Source of the DNA: Acidimicrobiaceae bacterium | GTDB taxonomy: Bacteria; Actinomycetota; Acidimicrobiia; Acidimicrobiales; Acidimicrobiaceae | Assembly: GCA_013044385.1 (NCBI GenBank) | Contig: JABEUN010000050.1 | Coordinates: 1 to 39,733, forward strand | Direction of reading: 5' to 3' | DNA length: 39,733 nucleotides | Part shown: in pieces, positions 10,744-19,269 of the stretch | How the letters are laid out: every line of letters begins with the position of its first letter | Position numbering within the stretch: the first letter of the stretch is position 1 | Program-made: the position numbers and the translations under genes | The notes under the pieces: model-generated | Told to the model about the DNA's origin: nothing | The model's input: only the letters and a program-made list of their open reading frames with translations | Databases searched by the model: none

Positions 10744-12804
10744 CTACTTCGCTACGTGGTAAACCCACCCAGGCAGACGGTATTCATGGTGACTCCCAAC
10801 GTTGCCCAAAGCAAGCTGGATATGTACATACCGCGCTCTACTTGCCGCAACATACTCAAGTCCAAGTGCGTCTTGTGCCAACTTTTCAGCGTCTGGACTG
10901 CTTTGCAACGGACTCGTCCTAACTCTAGGCGGGACTTTGTCAGCACGATACAGAATGCTCACGTCGACCGTATCACCCTTAGATCGGAAAATGGTCTTTA
11001 TGCACGGATAAACTACCTGCATAGTGTCGCTAGGTCGACTTTCGACCGAAAGAGACCTTTCCCTAATCCACTCCGATAGCTCTGCTGGACTTATCCCATC
11101 CTTCCGAGCCTCTCGAAAGATCCATGGTTCCAATGTCGACGCAACAGCTAACTGGCTGCTCCTTCGCTGCCTAGCACCGATATTGAGTGTCACTGAAGAC
11201 AACGCGTTGAGCGACGATTCCAAACTTGATTCAGCATGAACGTTGGACCATAGCCGACAGACGTCCCTGAGTTCGTTTAGATAGTCGTGAGTTTGTTCAT
11301 CGAAGACATGCGACTTGCCTTGCAGTAGGTCGACCCAGCGTGTGAGTCCTTTCAGGGCGTCGGATAGTGGGAGTCGATATCTAGGATCGCCAGAAACATG
11401 GGAACACGCGTTCACAAGTTTATTGAAAATTTCCTGCATTTCGGTTTTGGCTCGCTCTGAACTGAATTTTCGTGGGCGTTTGAAATGCGCTTCCAGAACC
11501 AACTGGATGCGAGTCCAGAGAAATTCACCCTCGGGGTCACACCAACTAAGAAGAAGTCTCGCTTCGCGAGTGTCAAAGGGATTAAAATCAGCTTGTAGGA
11601 AGGGTACCACTACACCTCGAGTAAGTAGGGCAGATTCAAGGCTCCGCCCTACTTGGTTGGTAGGTACCAGAAGCACGATCGAGCGTAATCGCTGGTTGGT
11701 TAGAGCGCCAACCTGAGTCAGCAAGCTCGCTCTATCACATACCAACTCATTGAGTCCACCAGTTCTAGTTTCTAGTTGAGGACTCTTGCCTTGACCAGTA
11801 AAAGTATTGAGCATGTACAGGAGTGCCTCCAAGAGTTGCCCCTCTGATCGACCGACAACAAAGAGGGGTTCCACGCCTTCGGGCAACCTCGCTGCGGTTG
11901 CGTATTTGCCGTGCCATCCATTTAAACGTTGCAGTGAATTCTGTCCGGCTACCAGCTTCACCAGAGAACGCCTATTCACCGAAAGTGTGGTCGATCTGCA
12001 TGGTACACCTAGGACTCTGAACTCTCGTTCAAGATCGCCGAGTGCTCCTCGAAAGCCCATGAGATTCTGTCCCGGATCTCCAAGACAGACAACCCGCATC
12101 TTCGTTGCAAGCTTCGCCAATACGTTCAGCTCGTGGCGCGAGGTGTCTTGGCTTTCATCGACAATCAGGTAGTCATAGTCCGACAGGCATCGTCGTGAAA
12201 TATCGTGAGAGTGCTCGAGCACCAATTGCGCATACCCTCCGGGTAGCAACCGCTCCAACCGCGCGGCCTCCGCTGCTAGATCCATCCAGATGGGCTCGAA
12301 AGTCTCACGGAGCGGTGCAACTAATGCATTTCCGAGGTCCATGTCCGAACAGAGTTGTTCTAACTTCTGTGTCAGATTTTTGCGCGTAAAGAGTTCCGGG
12401 TATTCCATACAGAGCACAGAGCCAGCACGGGCGTGGAGGTGTTCGCAGACCCAGATTGATTTTGCCGTTTTCCAGGAGGCTCCTGAAACGGAAAGTTGCT
12501 TGAGCTCTCGACGAAGAAAGGAGTCAAATGTGGCCAGAGTTAGAGCAACACCCCTGCCAGTCAATAACGAACCATTCTTAGCTTCGAATGTGATCGAGTG
12601 AGTGCGTTCTAGCTGGGACGCTAACTCACCGGTTCCGTTGCGTGTAAAGGTGAGTGCCAACACGCGCCGACCTGAGGCCACTTGGGTTCTTATCAATTCT
12701 GCGGCAGTAGTTGTCTTGCCAGTTCCGGCTTTGGAGACTGCAAGGAGTACCTGGGATGGTTCGTCCCAATTTACGATCGTACGTTGTTCGTCACTAAGAT
12801 TCAC
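10744..12804 (-). CDS. UvrD/Rep-like superfamily 1 DNA helicase
   Basis: ATP-driven 3'-5' DNA helicase by family. The 686 residues show the SF1A motifs in order: Q-motif (L3-S-D-E-Q7), Walker A 'AGTGKTT' (26-32), motif Ia 'LALTFTRNGTGELA', Walker B 'DESQD' (216-220), motif III 'GDPGQNLMGFRG' (242-253), and a C-terminal motif VI-like 'EYVAASRARYVHIQL' (about 653-667). Motif IV/V regions are divergent, and the usual UvrD 2B segment is short. There is no fused nuclease domain. The GTG start overlaps the stop of the preceding 232-aa gene (GTGA), so it is the last gene of the island operon. Stand-alone UvrD-like helicases linked to unknown partners are frequent in anti-phage and element-maintenance systems, but the role here is unproven. 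Confidence 0.88.
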   Translation of the reverse strand: MNLSDEQRTIVNWDEPSQVLLAVSKAGTGKTTTAAELIRTQVASGRRVLALTFTRNGTGELASQLERTHSITFEAKNGSLLTGRGVALTLATFDSFLRRELKQLSVSGASWKTAKSIWVCEHLHARAGSVLCMEYPELFTRKNLTQKLEQLCSDMDLGNALVAPLRETFEPIWMDLAAEAARLERLLPGGYAQLVLEHSHDISRRCLSDYDYLIVDESQDTSRHELNVLAKLATKMRVVCLGDPGQNLMGFRGALGDLEREFRVLGVPCRSTTLSVNRRSLVKLVAGQNSLQRLNGWHGKYATAARLPEGVEPLFVVGRSEGQLLEALLYMLNTFTGQGKSPQLETRTGGLNELVCDRASLLTQVGALTNQRLRSIVLLVPTNQVGRSLESALLTRGVVVPFLQADFNPFDTREARLLLSWCDPEGEFLWTRIQLVLEAHFKRPRKFSSERAKTEMQEIFNKLVNACSHVSGDPRYRLPLSDALKGLTRWVDLLQGKSHVFDEQTHDYLNELRDVCRLWSNVHAESSLESSLNALSSVTLNIGARQRRSSQLAVASTLEPWIFREARKDGISPAELSEWIRERSLSVESRPSDTMQVVYPCIKTIFRSKGDTVDVSILYRADKVPPRVRTSPLQSSPDAEKLAQDALGLEYVAASRARYVHIQLALGNVGSHHEYRLPGWVYHVAK

Positions 12805-13499
12805 TGCTCTACTTCCGGTTGGTAAGTTGCCTGGTCAATAAGTCCCGACGGTGTTGAGTGACGACGCTGGATGGCACGAATACCACTCACCTCTTTGTCG
12901 GCCACGCGACTTAGTACTACGCGGGCTCTCACCGTCAAAAACCGAAAAGTGTCATCCACGTCAGCGGTCTCATCATGGAGTAACTCGCGATACACTCCTT
13001 CGTCATAGTCACAAGCAAAGGCAAGCTCCTCTCGTGCCCAGCGCCTAAGATCACGCACTCCCACTGTCAGATACATGCGCCATGAGGTAGAGGCGGCGGG
13101 CGTCTCGAGGTCAGCGAGTATTTCCCTTGCTCGTCTCTGAATAGAACGACCGAGGTGGTCTCGAATTGCCTTCTGGGTCGATGATCGACCTTTCTGCTGC
13201 AGCCAAGCTTGAACGACGTCCCAATCCCCCGCAGAGATATCGACGACATCGCCAGAGTCGTGAATCCTAAGAGAACCTTCCTCGATACGAAGGTTGCTGA
13301 TCTGTGCCGGCGAGAGATAATACTTCGTTAGCAGAAGAAGGAGGCCTTCCGAGCCTAGGTCTCTTGCAGCCTGGAGGATTGCAGAGCGGGCGATCATCGG
13401 CAGGATCAGAATGCCCTGGGCCAGATCCTTGTCATTCGCACCGACCACCTTTGGGCCTTTGGAGATTCTCCCCCAGGAGCGTGTTGTCGTTTCACCCAT
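12801..13499 (-). CDS. Tyrosine-recombinase-like protein lacking catalytic residues
   Basis: 232 residues, no firm family. The segment 'EGLLLLLTKYYLSPAQISNLRIEEGSLRIHD' (51-81) has the helix-turn-helix-beta rhythm of the tyrosine recombinase catalytic domain ('LLLLTGLRisEaLaLrwedI'), but the catalytic Arg of TGxR is missing. 'GVRDLRRWAREEL' (147-159) resembles HDLRHxxATxL with His changed to Arg. 'RELLHDETADVDDTFRFLT' (171-189) sits where 'xLLGHxSxxTTxxYxH' is expected, with Phe instead of Tyr. I infer a catalytically dead recombinase fold. The ATG has a good site (GAGGTGA). The gene follows the 530-aa gene after 112 bases and overlaps the helicase start. The resemblance is read by eye and needs a profile search. 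Confidence 0.6.
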   Translation of the reverse strand: MGETTTRSWGRISKGPKVVGANDKDLAQGILILPMIARSAILQAARDLGSEGLLLLLTKYYLSPAQISNLRIEEGSLRIHDSGDVVDISAGDWDVVQAWLQQKGRSSTQKAIRDHLGRSIQRRAREILADLETPAASTSWRMYLTVGVRDLRRWAREELAFACDYDEGVYRELLHDETADVDDTFRFLTVRARVVLSRVADKEVSGIRAIQRRHSTPSGLIDQATYQPEVEQ

Positions 13500-13611
13500 G
13501 ATTCACCTCGCGAATCAGTTCCGATTGCCCTTCGGCGGTCGATGTGTAGGAGGTAACACGGCACTCGTTGCCCCAGAGATCGTAGGCAGCTTGAACCTCC
13601 TCTAGCCAAGC

Positions 13612-15204
13612 TCACCAGTAGTTAGAGCGAGTGAGCCTCGACCGGTGGCCAAGGAGTGCAGTGACAACCTCCCTATCATTGCCGCACAAGTTGGTACGCA
13701 GAAGCTGCACAAAGGCACTTCGAGTGAAGCGGGCACTTTCTCGGGGTATCGGCAGCCCCGTCTTCTTCTCGAACTTCACACAGCATCTGTCAATTAGATT
13801 GCTGAGATCATCGCGCAACCAGTTGGGCGGGTCATCGCTGGTTCTCTCAGGAAGCCATTCACGCGTAATATTGAAAAGTTCGATCCAGGCTTGGGCGAGA
13901 AACAAACTGCTCCGGCCGGTCTTGTTAGAAGCGCTTCGAACGTGCAAAAGGACGCCACCAACGTCATCTATCCAACATGTGCGATCGAGGCCGAGTACCA
14001 CCGATGCCCGAGCAGCGGTGACAAATTGCAAAATTGCGAGGCGACTGAGCTGCTCATCTTCTCCCTCCAGCAGTTCGGGCAGGGCCGCAAGGAGTTCGCG
14101 AAGGGTGGACGGCTTGGGACTCAGATCTTCCCGTACACCCTTGTAGAGTTGGTGCTGGTTGTACGCCCCCGCAATGCCTTGGGGAAATGAAGTGACACGA
14201 GCCCCTTGAGCGTTGACTCGCTTGAGCCAGGAAATGAAGGGTTGAAATCCACTCATCACTTTCCGAAAGGCCCTTTGGCGAGCCGCATCTTGGGACAACA
14301 TCTCGTACTCGAATAGGTCATCGAACAATGACCTAGCGTCATCGAGCAGCCGCTGGTCAAATGCCTTCGCGCCCTTCTCGTCAAGCTGTACGGCTCCTAG
14401 TAAAGCTTGGGAGGGGTACAAAGTTGCGGGATGTGAAAACCCTAGTACGTCTGAAAGTATTGAAAAGTGACGAAATACCGGTTGCACTGATGACCATGTT
14501 GGTAAACGTGCTGGCGCACCGTATACGAACACTGCGCAGGCCTCACCGGACAACTTTGCCGCGTACTCTACTGGTGTGGGGCTAGGTAGCTGATCTCGAT
14601 TGCGTGATCCCGCACTCCTAGCTAGGTCCTCAAGTAGTTTCGGCAGTACTCCCGCCTCAATGACTTCACGGATAAATGGCTTGCCTCGAAGGAGAACCTG
14701 TTTTGCGGCTCCTATGGCGTCGAGTTCGCCACTTGGCAGTGCGAGCATCTGCGGTGCCCCAAGCAATTCCAAAAGCGAAACGTAGGAGAGTGGAACTTGC
14801 CCGTCGAATCGAAGTTTGAGGATCTCTAGGGTGGTCCCCAGGCAGACTGGATGAGGTACAAAAGTACAAATTTCTCCCAAGATGTCCCTGTAACTCGCGT
14901 AGGTCTGAGGATCGGGAGCCGCAGTATCCAATCTTCCATTGAGATCCTTCACACACTGGGTGCGATTGAAAAACTCAAGAATCCTCGGTTTCGAATACCC
15001 CTCGCACACCTCGCAGGCAAGAAGTGCAGAAATCCAAGTCCGTTGCGAAGGAGCACGTGACCAATCGGAATGCCTCCAAGCATTTCCGTCTGCCTCCACA
15101 AAGTCATCTAGCCGGGTGCCTAGGTCATCAATAGAGCATGCAAGTATCCTCGCGCCCTCCGCAGCCATTCTTGAACGAACGCCAGAGTCGATTGGAGGAA
15201 TCAT
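13612..15204 (-). CDS. Large protein with C-terminal tyrosine-recombinase-like domain
   Basis: 530 residues. Residues 1-360 are unrecognised and mostly helical ('ISALLACEVCEGYSKPRILEFF', cysteines at 64 and 67). Residues about 385-530 look like a tyrosine recombinase catalytic domain: 'LQFVTAARASVVLGLD' for TGxRxSExLxL (Arg399), a beta-hairpin lysine in 'SASNKTGRSS' (Lys428), 'ARFTRSAFVQLL' for HxLRHxxAxxL (Arg495 kept, first His replaced), 'ALLGHRSRLTRSNYW' with His520 and Tyr529 one residue before the C-terminus. Five of six catalytic positions are thus present. The ATG overlaps the stop of the 144-aa gene (ATGA). Function inferred: DNA binding or strand exchange together with the 232-aa protein and the helicase. 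Confidence 0.65.
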   Translation of the reverse strand: MIPPIDSGVRSRMAAEGARILACSIDDLGTRLDDFVEADGNAWRHSDWSRAPSQRTWISALLACEVCEGYSKPRILEFFNRTQCVKDLNGRLDTAAPDPQTYASYRDILGEICTFVPHPVCLGTTLEILKLRFDGQVPLSYVSLLELLGAPQMLALPSGELDAIGAAKQVLLRGKPFIREVIEAGVLPKLLEDLARSAGSRNRDQLPSPTPVEYAAKLSGEACAVFVYGAPARLPTWSSVQPVFRHFSILSDVLGFSHPATLYPSQALLGAVQLDEKGAKAFDQRLLDDARSLFDDLFEYEMLSQDAARQRAFRKVMSGFQPFISWLKRVNAQGARVTSFPQGIAGAYNQHQLYKGVREDLSPKPSTLRELLAALPELLEGEDEQLSRLAILQFVTAARASVVLGLDRTCWIDDVGGVLLHVRSASNKTGRSSLFLAQAWIELFNITREWLPERTSDDPPNWLRDDLSNLIDRCCVKFEKKTGLPIPRESARFTRSAFVQLLRTNLCGNDREVVTALLGHRSRLTRSNYW

Positions 15205-15635
15205 ATTGGCCTACCCTTCCCGCGGCGGACACACTCAAATTCGAAGTGTCGACCCCGTTTGATCAGGTACACGTCGATTGGTATTGACTTACCGACAGTT
15301 GGATCGAGACGAGCATCTATGAGCATCCGACGTAGTCCTTTGGTGAAGTCAAGCTCTAGACGGCCTGCTCGAGTTTTACGTACCACAACGGTCGGAGCGT
15401 TCAGAACGAACTTCGTAGTGAGTTTCAATAAATTCGGGGAAGCAAGCACGCACAGAGCCTGGAGATCACGTAGCCCGTCTAATGAGGTAACGGATATACG
15501 CCTTCCGGCCGTAATGCGACGGTCAAAAGGTCCCTTGACTGTGTTCCTACTGGTGACAGCTTCGTTTTTCCCAGTGCCTCCAGCAGGCTGAAGATCAAGT
15601 TCGATCACCATGTCAAACAAAGGATCAATTGACAC
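15201..15635 (-). CDS. Unknown protein of the island operon
   Basis: 144 residues, not recognised. It contains alternating hydrophobic segments ('LCVLASPNLLKLTTKFVL', 'TVVVRKTRAGRLELDFTKGLRRML', 'IPIDVYLIKRGRHFEFECVRRG') consistent with a small alpha/beta domain, and a basic C-terminus (RRGKGRPI). The start is a GTG with a textbook ribosome binding site AAGGAG five bases upstream. Its stop overlaps the ATG of the 530-aa gene, so it is the obligate upstream partner in the operon. Nothing in it indicates an enzyme. Confidence 0.7.
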   Translation of the reverse strand: MSIDPLFDMVIELDLQPAGGTGKNEAVTSRNTVKGPFDRRITAGRRISVTSLDGLRDLQALCVLASPNLLKLTTKFVLNAPTVVVRKTRAGRLELDFTKGLRRMLIDARLDPTVGKSIPIDVYLIKRGRHFEFECVRRGKGRPI

Positions 15636-15881
15636 GGAAACTCCTTTCTTACATTCCGAACAAGAGATGGAGAACTGTAGGAAACCAAGGCTCGCATGTG
15701 AGCCACCATGGACAATGAGCCTTCGGCAGAGAACGCCGAGTCCAAAAAGAGGCTTACCCGCAGCACGATTGCACGTCAGTGGCTCGTTCCTACGGCGGTA
15801 GGTGCGATGCCCCCTGCCATAAAGGCGCGAAGTCTGCCGACAGGTTTTTTGCGTACTTCGAGCTGGCGGGACGAGATCTGC

Positions 15882-16067
15882 CTAATACACGCCTACCTTT
15901 TCACCAGCAGCCCAAGAGACAAGAGCTGCACGCGAAAAGACCCATCTCCCATTCGGCGCTCTGTTCGCTGGGATTATGCCATCCCTTGCGAGCCCTTGCA
16001 CGTGTGTTCTGCTGCGCCGCAAGAAGCATGCAGCCTGGTCTGAATCCATGATCTCAGGAAAATCCAT
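15882..16067 (-). CDS. Small excisionase-like helix-turn-helix protein
   Basis: 61 residues resembling the MerR-type winged helix of excisionase/HTH_17 proteins: 'DSDQAACFLRRSRTHVQGLARDGIIPANRAPNGRWVFSRAALVSWA'. This corresponds to the usual pattern 'TveEAAelLgvsrstVyrLardGrLPavrvGgrwrfrradLeaWl'. The ATG has a very strong ribosome binding site (AGGAGGT, four bases from ATG). It lies 246 bases upstream of the 144-aa gene in the same direction and could be the first gene of the operon, acting as recombination directionality factor for the island integrase or as operon regulator. Confidence 0.75.
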   Translation of the reverse strand: MDFPEIMDSDQAACFLRRSRTHVQGLARDGIIPANRAPNGRWVFSRAALVSWAAGEKVGVY

Positions 16068-17342
16068 TGTTACCTCCTGCCTCGGCCGCCAACCTGTCGG
16101 GTGACTGAGTCCGAGTGCCGTCCTTCGGTTTTAACTCTCCATGTAGCTGTCGGACCATTGCTTGCACAACTTGAAGACAATTCCACTACCTCTATTGACA
16201 GCTCAAACTAGGATGCCTTGTACAATTTCTTCACAAACCTAATGTCCAGAGTTTCGTCGAGTTGCGCTTTCCTATGTGCAAACAAAACGCAATCACCATG
16301 AATACATCTGCTTACGACGTCGGACATATCGTCTTCGGTGATCCCTGTCTGGGAAAGTCCGCTGTTGCGATTGACATCGTCGACAAGCTTGTGACTCAGA
16401 GAATAGATGTGCAGGTGTGCAGCTTCCATGACCTTCGAATTTGGCCAGGACGTCGAGCACGTGATAGGTAGGCATCGGCTCTGCGTCGGCGTTGGTACTT
16501 CGCTGCGGTCGCATGGCACCGGCTGCTGGTAGTTGGCGGGCACTTGGTACCGAACACCGGGGTAGTTAGCTATGGGAACCGGTCCTAGCTCTGTAGAGGT
16601 CTTTCCGCTTGGACTCTCCAGGCTACGTTGTTCTGCCGTTTGAAACGATTCTTAACTTCAACCCCACTCGGCGCCGAGCAAATAAGTCCGTTGTTGAGCC
16701 GTTTATCGTTGGAGTAATCTGGAGCAGCCACTCAAGGAAGGAACCTCGCGTGTCATATCGAGAATCTGCTTCAAGATGCATGGTCACCGAGTCGGGTTAG
16801 GGATCCGTCAAGGATCTTGCTAACTCATCTGCCCTACCCTGAGGCGCTGGTTCCGTTGGGCACGATAGGAAGAAATCCCTTCGTGACAACGAAGAGGGTG
16901 CAGGGCTCACAAAGAGAGATGGAGTCAAATGGGCAGCCCATACTTACGGGGCCGGAGATGATGGCCACTGCCAATTACGCGTCGGTGCATCACTACTCGA
17001 AATTGCCACGTAGCGGCACCTCCTTCGCTGACACTAGCTTGCGGAGTTAGTCGTAGGCGGGCGGCGGGCCCCTTGCCAAAATTCCATCCCTATGTCCAAG
17101 GAGGAGAGCCTACGGAAACACGTCGCCAAGTCACTGACGTCAGGAACAGCCGTCATGGTGGGAAGCGTGGCGTACTTTCGGAATCGTGAGAAGCATACTT
17201 TCGGACTCAAATGGTGAGCACAAGCAATACCAGCCATGAATACACGGGCCATACCTTACAAGGTGACAAATCGGGATGTTGCGCACCTATCGTACAACAT
17301 CATCCTGTACTGTTCACCTTGACATCGACTAGATTGCGTTGT
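16068..17342. other. Gene-poor interval of about 1.3 kb inside the island
   Basis: No convincing gene was found. A minus-strand frame at 16208-16543 (111 codons) contains a helical stretch ('EDDMSDVVSRCIHGDCVLF') but no ribosome binding site and no recognisable family; it may be a relic. A TTGACA at 16195-16200 has no good -10. TTGACA at 17319-17324 lies just before the XRE gene and could be its -35, although the matching -10 (TGTGAC) is poor and falls on the start codon. Confidence 0.4.
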
Positions 17343-17744
17343 GTGACAAAAAAAGATCAACTGGCAGAGATGATCGATGCCGCTGTTACCAAACGCGGCT
17401 TACCTCAATCCGAAGTCGCGAGATTGGCTGAGGTCGATACTTCTAGTCTGAGCAGGTGGAGACGAGGGGAACAGGGTTGTCCGGCACATCGCGTGGAAAA
17501 GCTTGCGATAGCACTCCGTCTGGACTCAATGAGCGCTGATACCCTTCTGAAACTCGCACTAGAAGTCGAGAACGAGAACCGAAAACAAAGGGAGGTGCTT
17601 CGATCTCCAGGGTTCCGTAACGAATTGCGGGACCTTAAGAAATCGGTGAGCCACTTAGAGGAGCAGATCAAGCAAATCCAAGAGTACTTACAGATTCCAC
17701 CACCTCAGCAGGCACAGCTGGACCTGCAACCACCCCCGCACTAG
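17343..17744 (+). CDS. XRE-family helix-turn-helix regulator with C-terminal coiled coil
   Basis: The frame is open from 17211, but the conserved part begins at a GTG at 17343 ('VTKKDQLAEMIDAAV'), giving 133 residues. The Cro/C1-type HTH is 'KRGLPQSEVARLAEVDTSSLSRWRRGE', followed by 'RVEKLAIALRLDS', the usual fourth and fifth helices. The C-terminal half (about 75-120) is a charged heptad-rich region ('RDLKKSVSHLEEQIKQIQEYL') likely to form a coiled-coil dimer, then a proline/glutamine tail. It is oriented away from the helicase operon and could be the island regulator; the target is unknown. Confidence 0.8.
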   Translation: MTKKDQLAEMIDAAVTKRGLPQSEVARLAEVDTSSLSRWRRGEQGCPAHRVEKLAIALRLDSMSADTLLKLALEVENENRKQREVLRSPGFRNELRDLKKSVSHLEEQIKQIQEYLQIPPPQQAQLDLQPPPH

Positions 17745-18210
17745 CGGTAGCCAGTAGGTGAGACACTAACGATGGAACGGACTAAAGGGTCACGAATGCG
17801 ACGCTCAACGCGTATAAGCCCGTTAGGAATGGCGGAGAACTGCATGCTGCGATCGTTCGCCAACGAAAGGACTACCTCGGGGTCTTTGATGTTGCTTTCG
17901 CCATTTGCGTCAGCACGGTAATCTCCATTTGCTGACGTCGGGCGGGGCCACGGACGTACATTCATTCGGTGGCAGAAAACTTGATTGGAATTATTGCCGA
18001 CTCGCTTCAGTCCTGACACTTTGAACGATCCATTTGAAACCTGAGTGACCCTTAGCTACTGCAGGAGTAGCAATAACAACTGCACTCGATTTGAGCATCA
18101 CTTGATAAGCCATCTCACTGGCCCCAGAGAGCACGGAATCAGCGCTGCGCTGGGTTTCGGCCACAACTGATCATAAGATACCCAGTTCAGGGGCTTCTGC
18201 GTCGTTCCGG
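17745..18210. other. Gene-poor interval, probable rearrangement border
   Basis: No gene with support was seen. The right edge is where the Ada-AlkA reading frame stops making sense (about 18210), so this interval may contain a deletion or insertion junction. A 92-codon minus-strand frame (17741-18019) has no recognisable features. Confidence 0.4.
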
Positions 18211-19074
18211 TTATAGCTGACGGCATCGGGCCACGGCCGTCGACAGGTCACGCAAGTCCGATAGACGCAGGTCTGCTTCCACGAATGCTGGTCCGCCGGC
18301 ATCAGCACTATCGGGCGTCAGGCTAGCCACGCAGTACCCGTTTGCCAAACGCAGACTACGAGTGTAGGTCGAGCCCTCGAAGGACTCGACGCCGGCCGCC
18401 GCCCTCGCCGAGAGGTAGTGGAACACAGACGCCGAGCTAAAGGGTCGTCTCGCCGGGAGCCGAAGGTGGACCGTCTGAATAGTCCGACCCGGATGGTTAT
18501 TTACCGAGCTCCCAGGCGCCCGCCGCCGAAGTCCGCTTGGAGTATCGGCGAATACCTCACGAATCGTCTCGTTGTACTGGCGAACACTTGCGAACCCTGC
18601 TGCGAAGGCGACATCAGTGATGGACAGGTCGGTGGTCTCAAGAAGAATCCGAGCGGTCTGACTACGCTGAGCTCGAGCGAGTGCGAGTGGACCCGTTCCT
18701 ATCTCTGCCGTGACGACACGATTTATCTGCCGCACGCTATATCCAAGACGTCTCGCCAGTCCTTCCACCCCCTCCCTATCGACGATGCCATCACGTATCA
18801 ACCTCATGGCCCGGGCAACTACATCTGCTCGCACGTTCCACTCCGGCGACCCGGGCGTGGCGTCTGGCCTGCAGCGTCTACATGAGCGAAGTCCGGCTTG
18901 CTGGGCCGAAGCGGCCGATGCGTAGAATCGCACGTTCTCCCGTTTCGGTGTCTGGGCGGGACAGCTCGGCCGACAGTAGATACCAGTCGACAGGACACCG
19001 ACAAAAAACCAACCATCGAACCGGGTATCTCTGCTCTGGGATGCCTGGTAACAACGTTCTGGATCATCTAGCAC
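18211..19074 (-). pseudogene. Ada-AlkA fusion, truncated before the glycosylase domain
   Basis: DNA alkylation repair protein that normally joins a methylphosphotriester sensor, an AraC-type activator and an AlkA 3-methyladenine glycosylase (about 490 residues). Here only 287 residues remain. Present: the zinc domain with all four cysteines (Cys34, Cys38, Cys65, Cys68 in 'YCRPSCP' and 'CRRCRP'), two AraC-type HTH motifs ('GLARRLGYSVRQINRVV', 'SITDVAFAAGFASVRQYNE'), and the AlkA N-terminal domain ('VHLRLPARRPF' to 'DLSTAVARCRQL'). The frame ends at TAA where the family continues into the glycosylase domain. I could not find the missing HhH-GPD part in any frame downstream. The sensor and activator part may still be functional; glycosylase activity is lost. 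Confidence 0.8.
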
Positions 19075-19269
19075 AAATACATAATGACACTTTGAGCCGG
19101 TGATTCCCGGCGGAAATCGGACATCCCTATCTGCCCATCGAATCTCCCATCAGGGCGACGGCAAAAGGGTTAGAACTCGCCCACAACTCGGCTCTGCGCT
19201 CTCCGGACAAACCGGAGAGCGGTCCGTAGGCATTCCTAGGCGTGGCCTTGCCGGGATCGGATCGGATCC

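Noticed and set aside
13406-13615. 69-codon minus-strand frame in the gap between the 530- and 232-aa genes
   Set aside because: It overlaps the start of the 232-aa gene in another phase and has no protein-like character; the 232-aa gene has its own good ribosome binding site.
16208-16543. Minus-strand 111-codon frame
   Set aside because: No ribosome binding site, no familiar domain, and overlapping frames in other phases; mentioned only as a possible relic.
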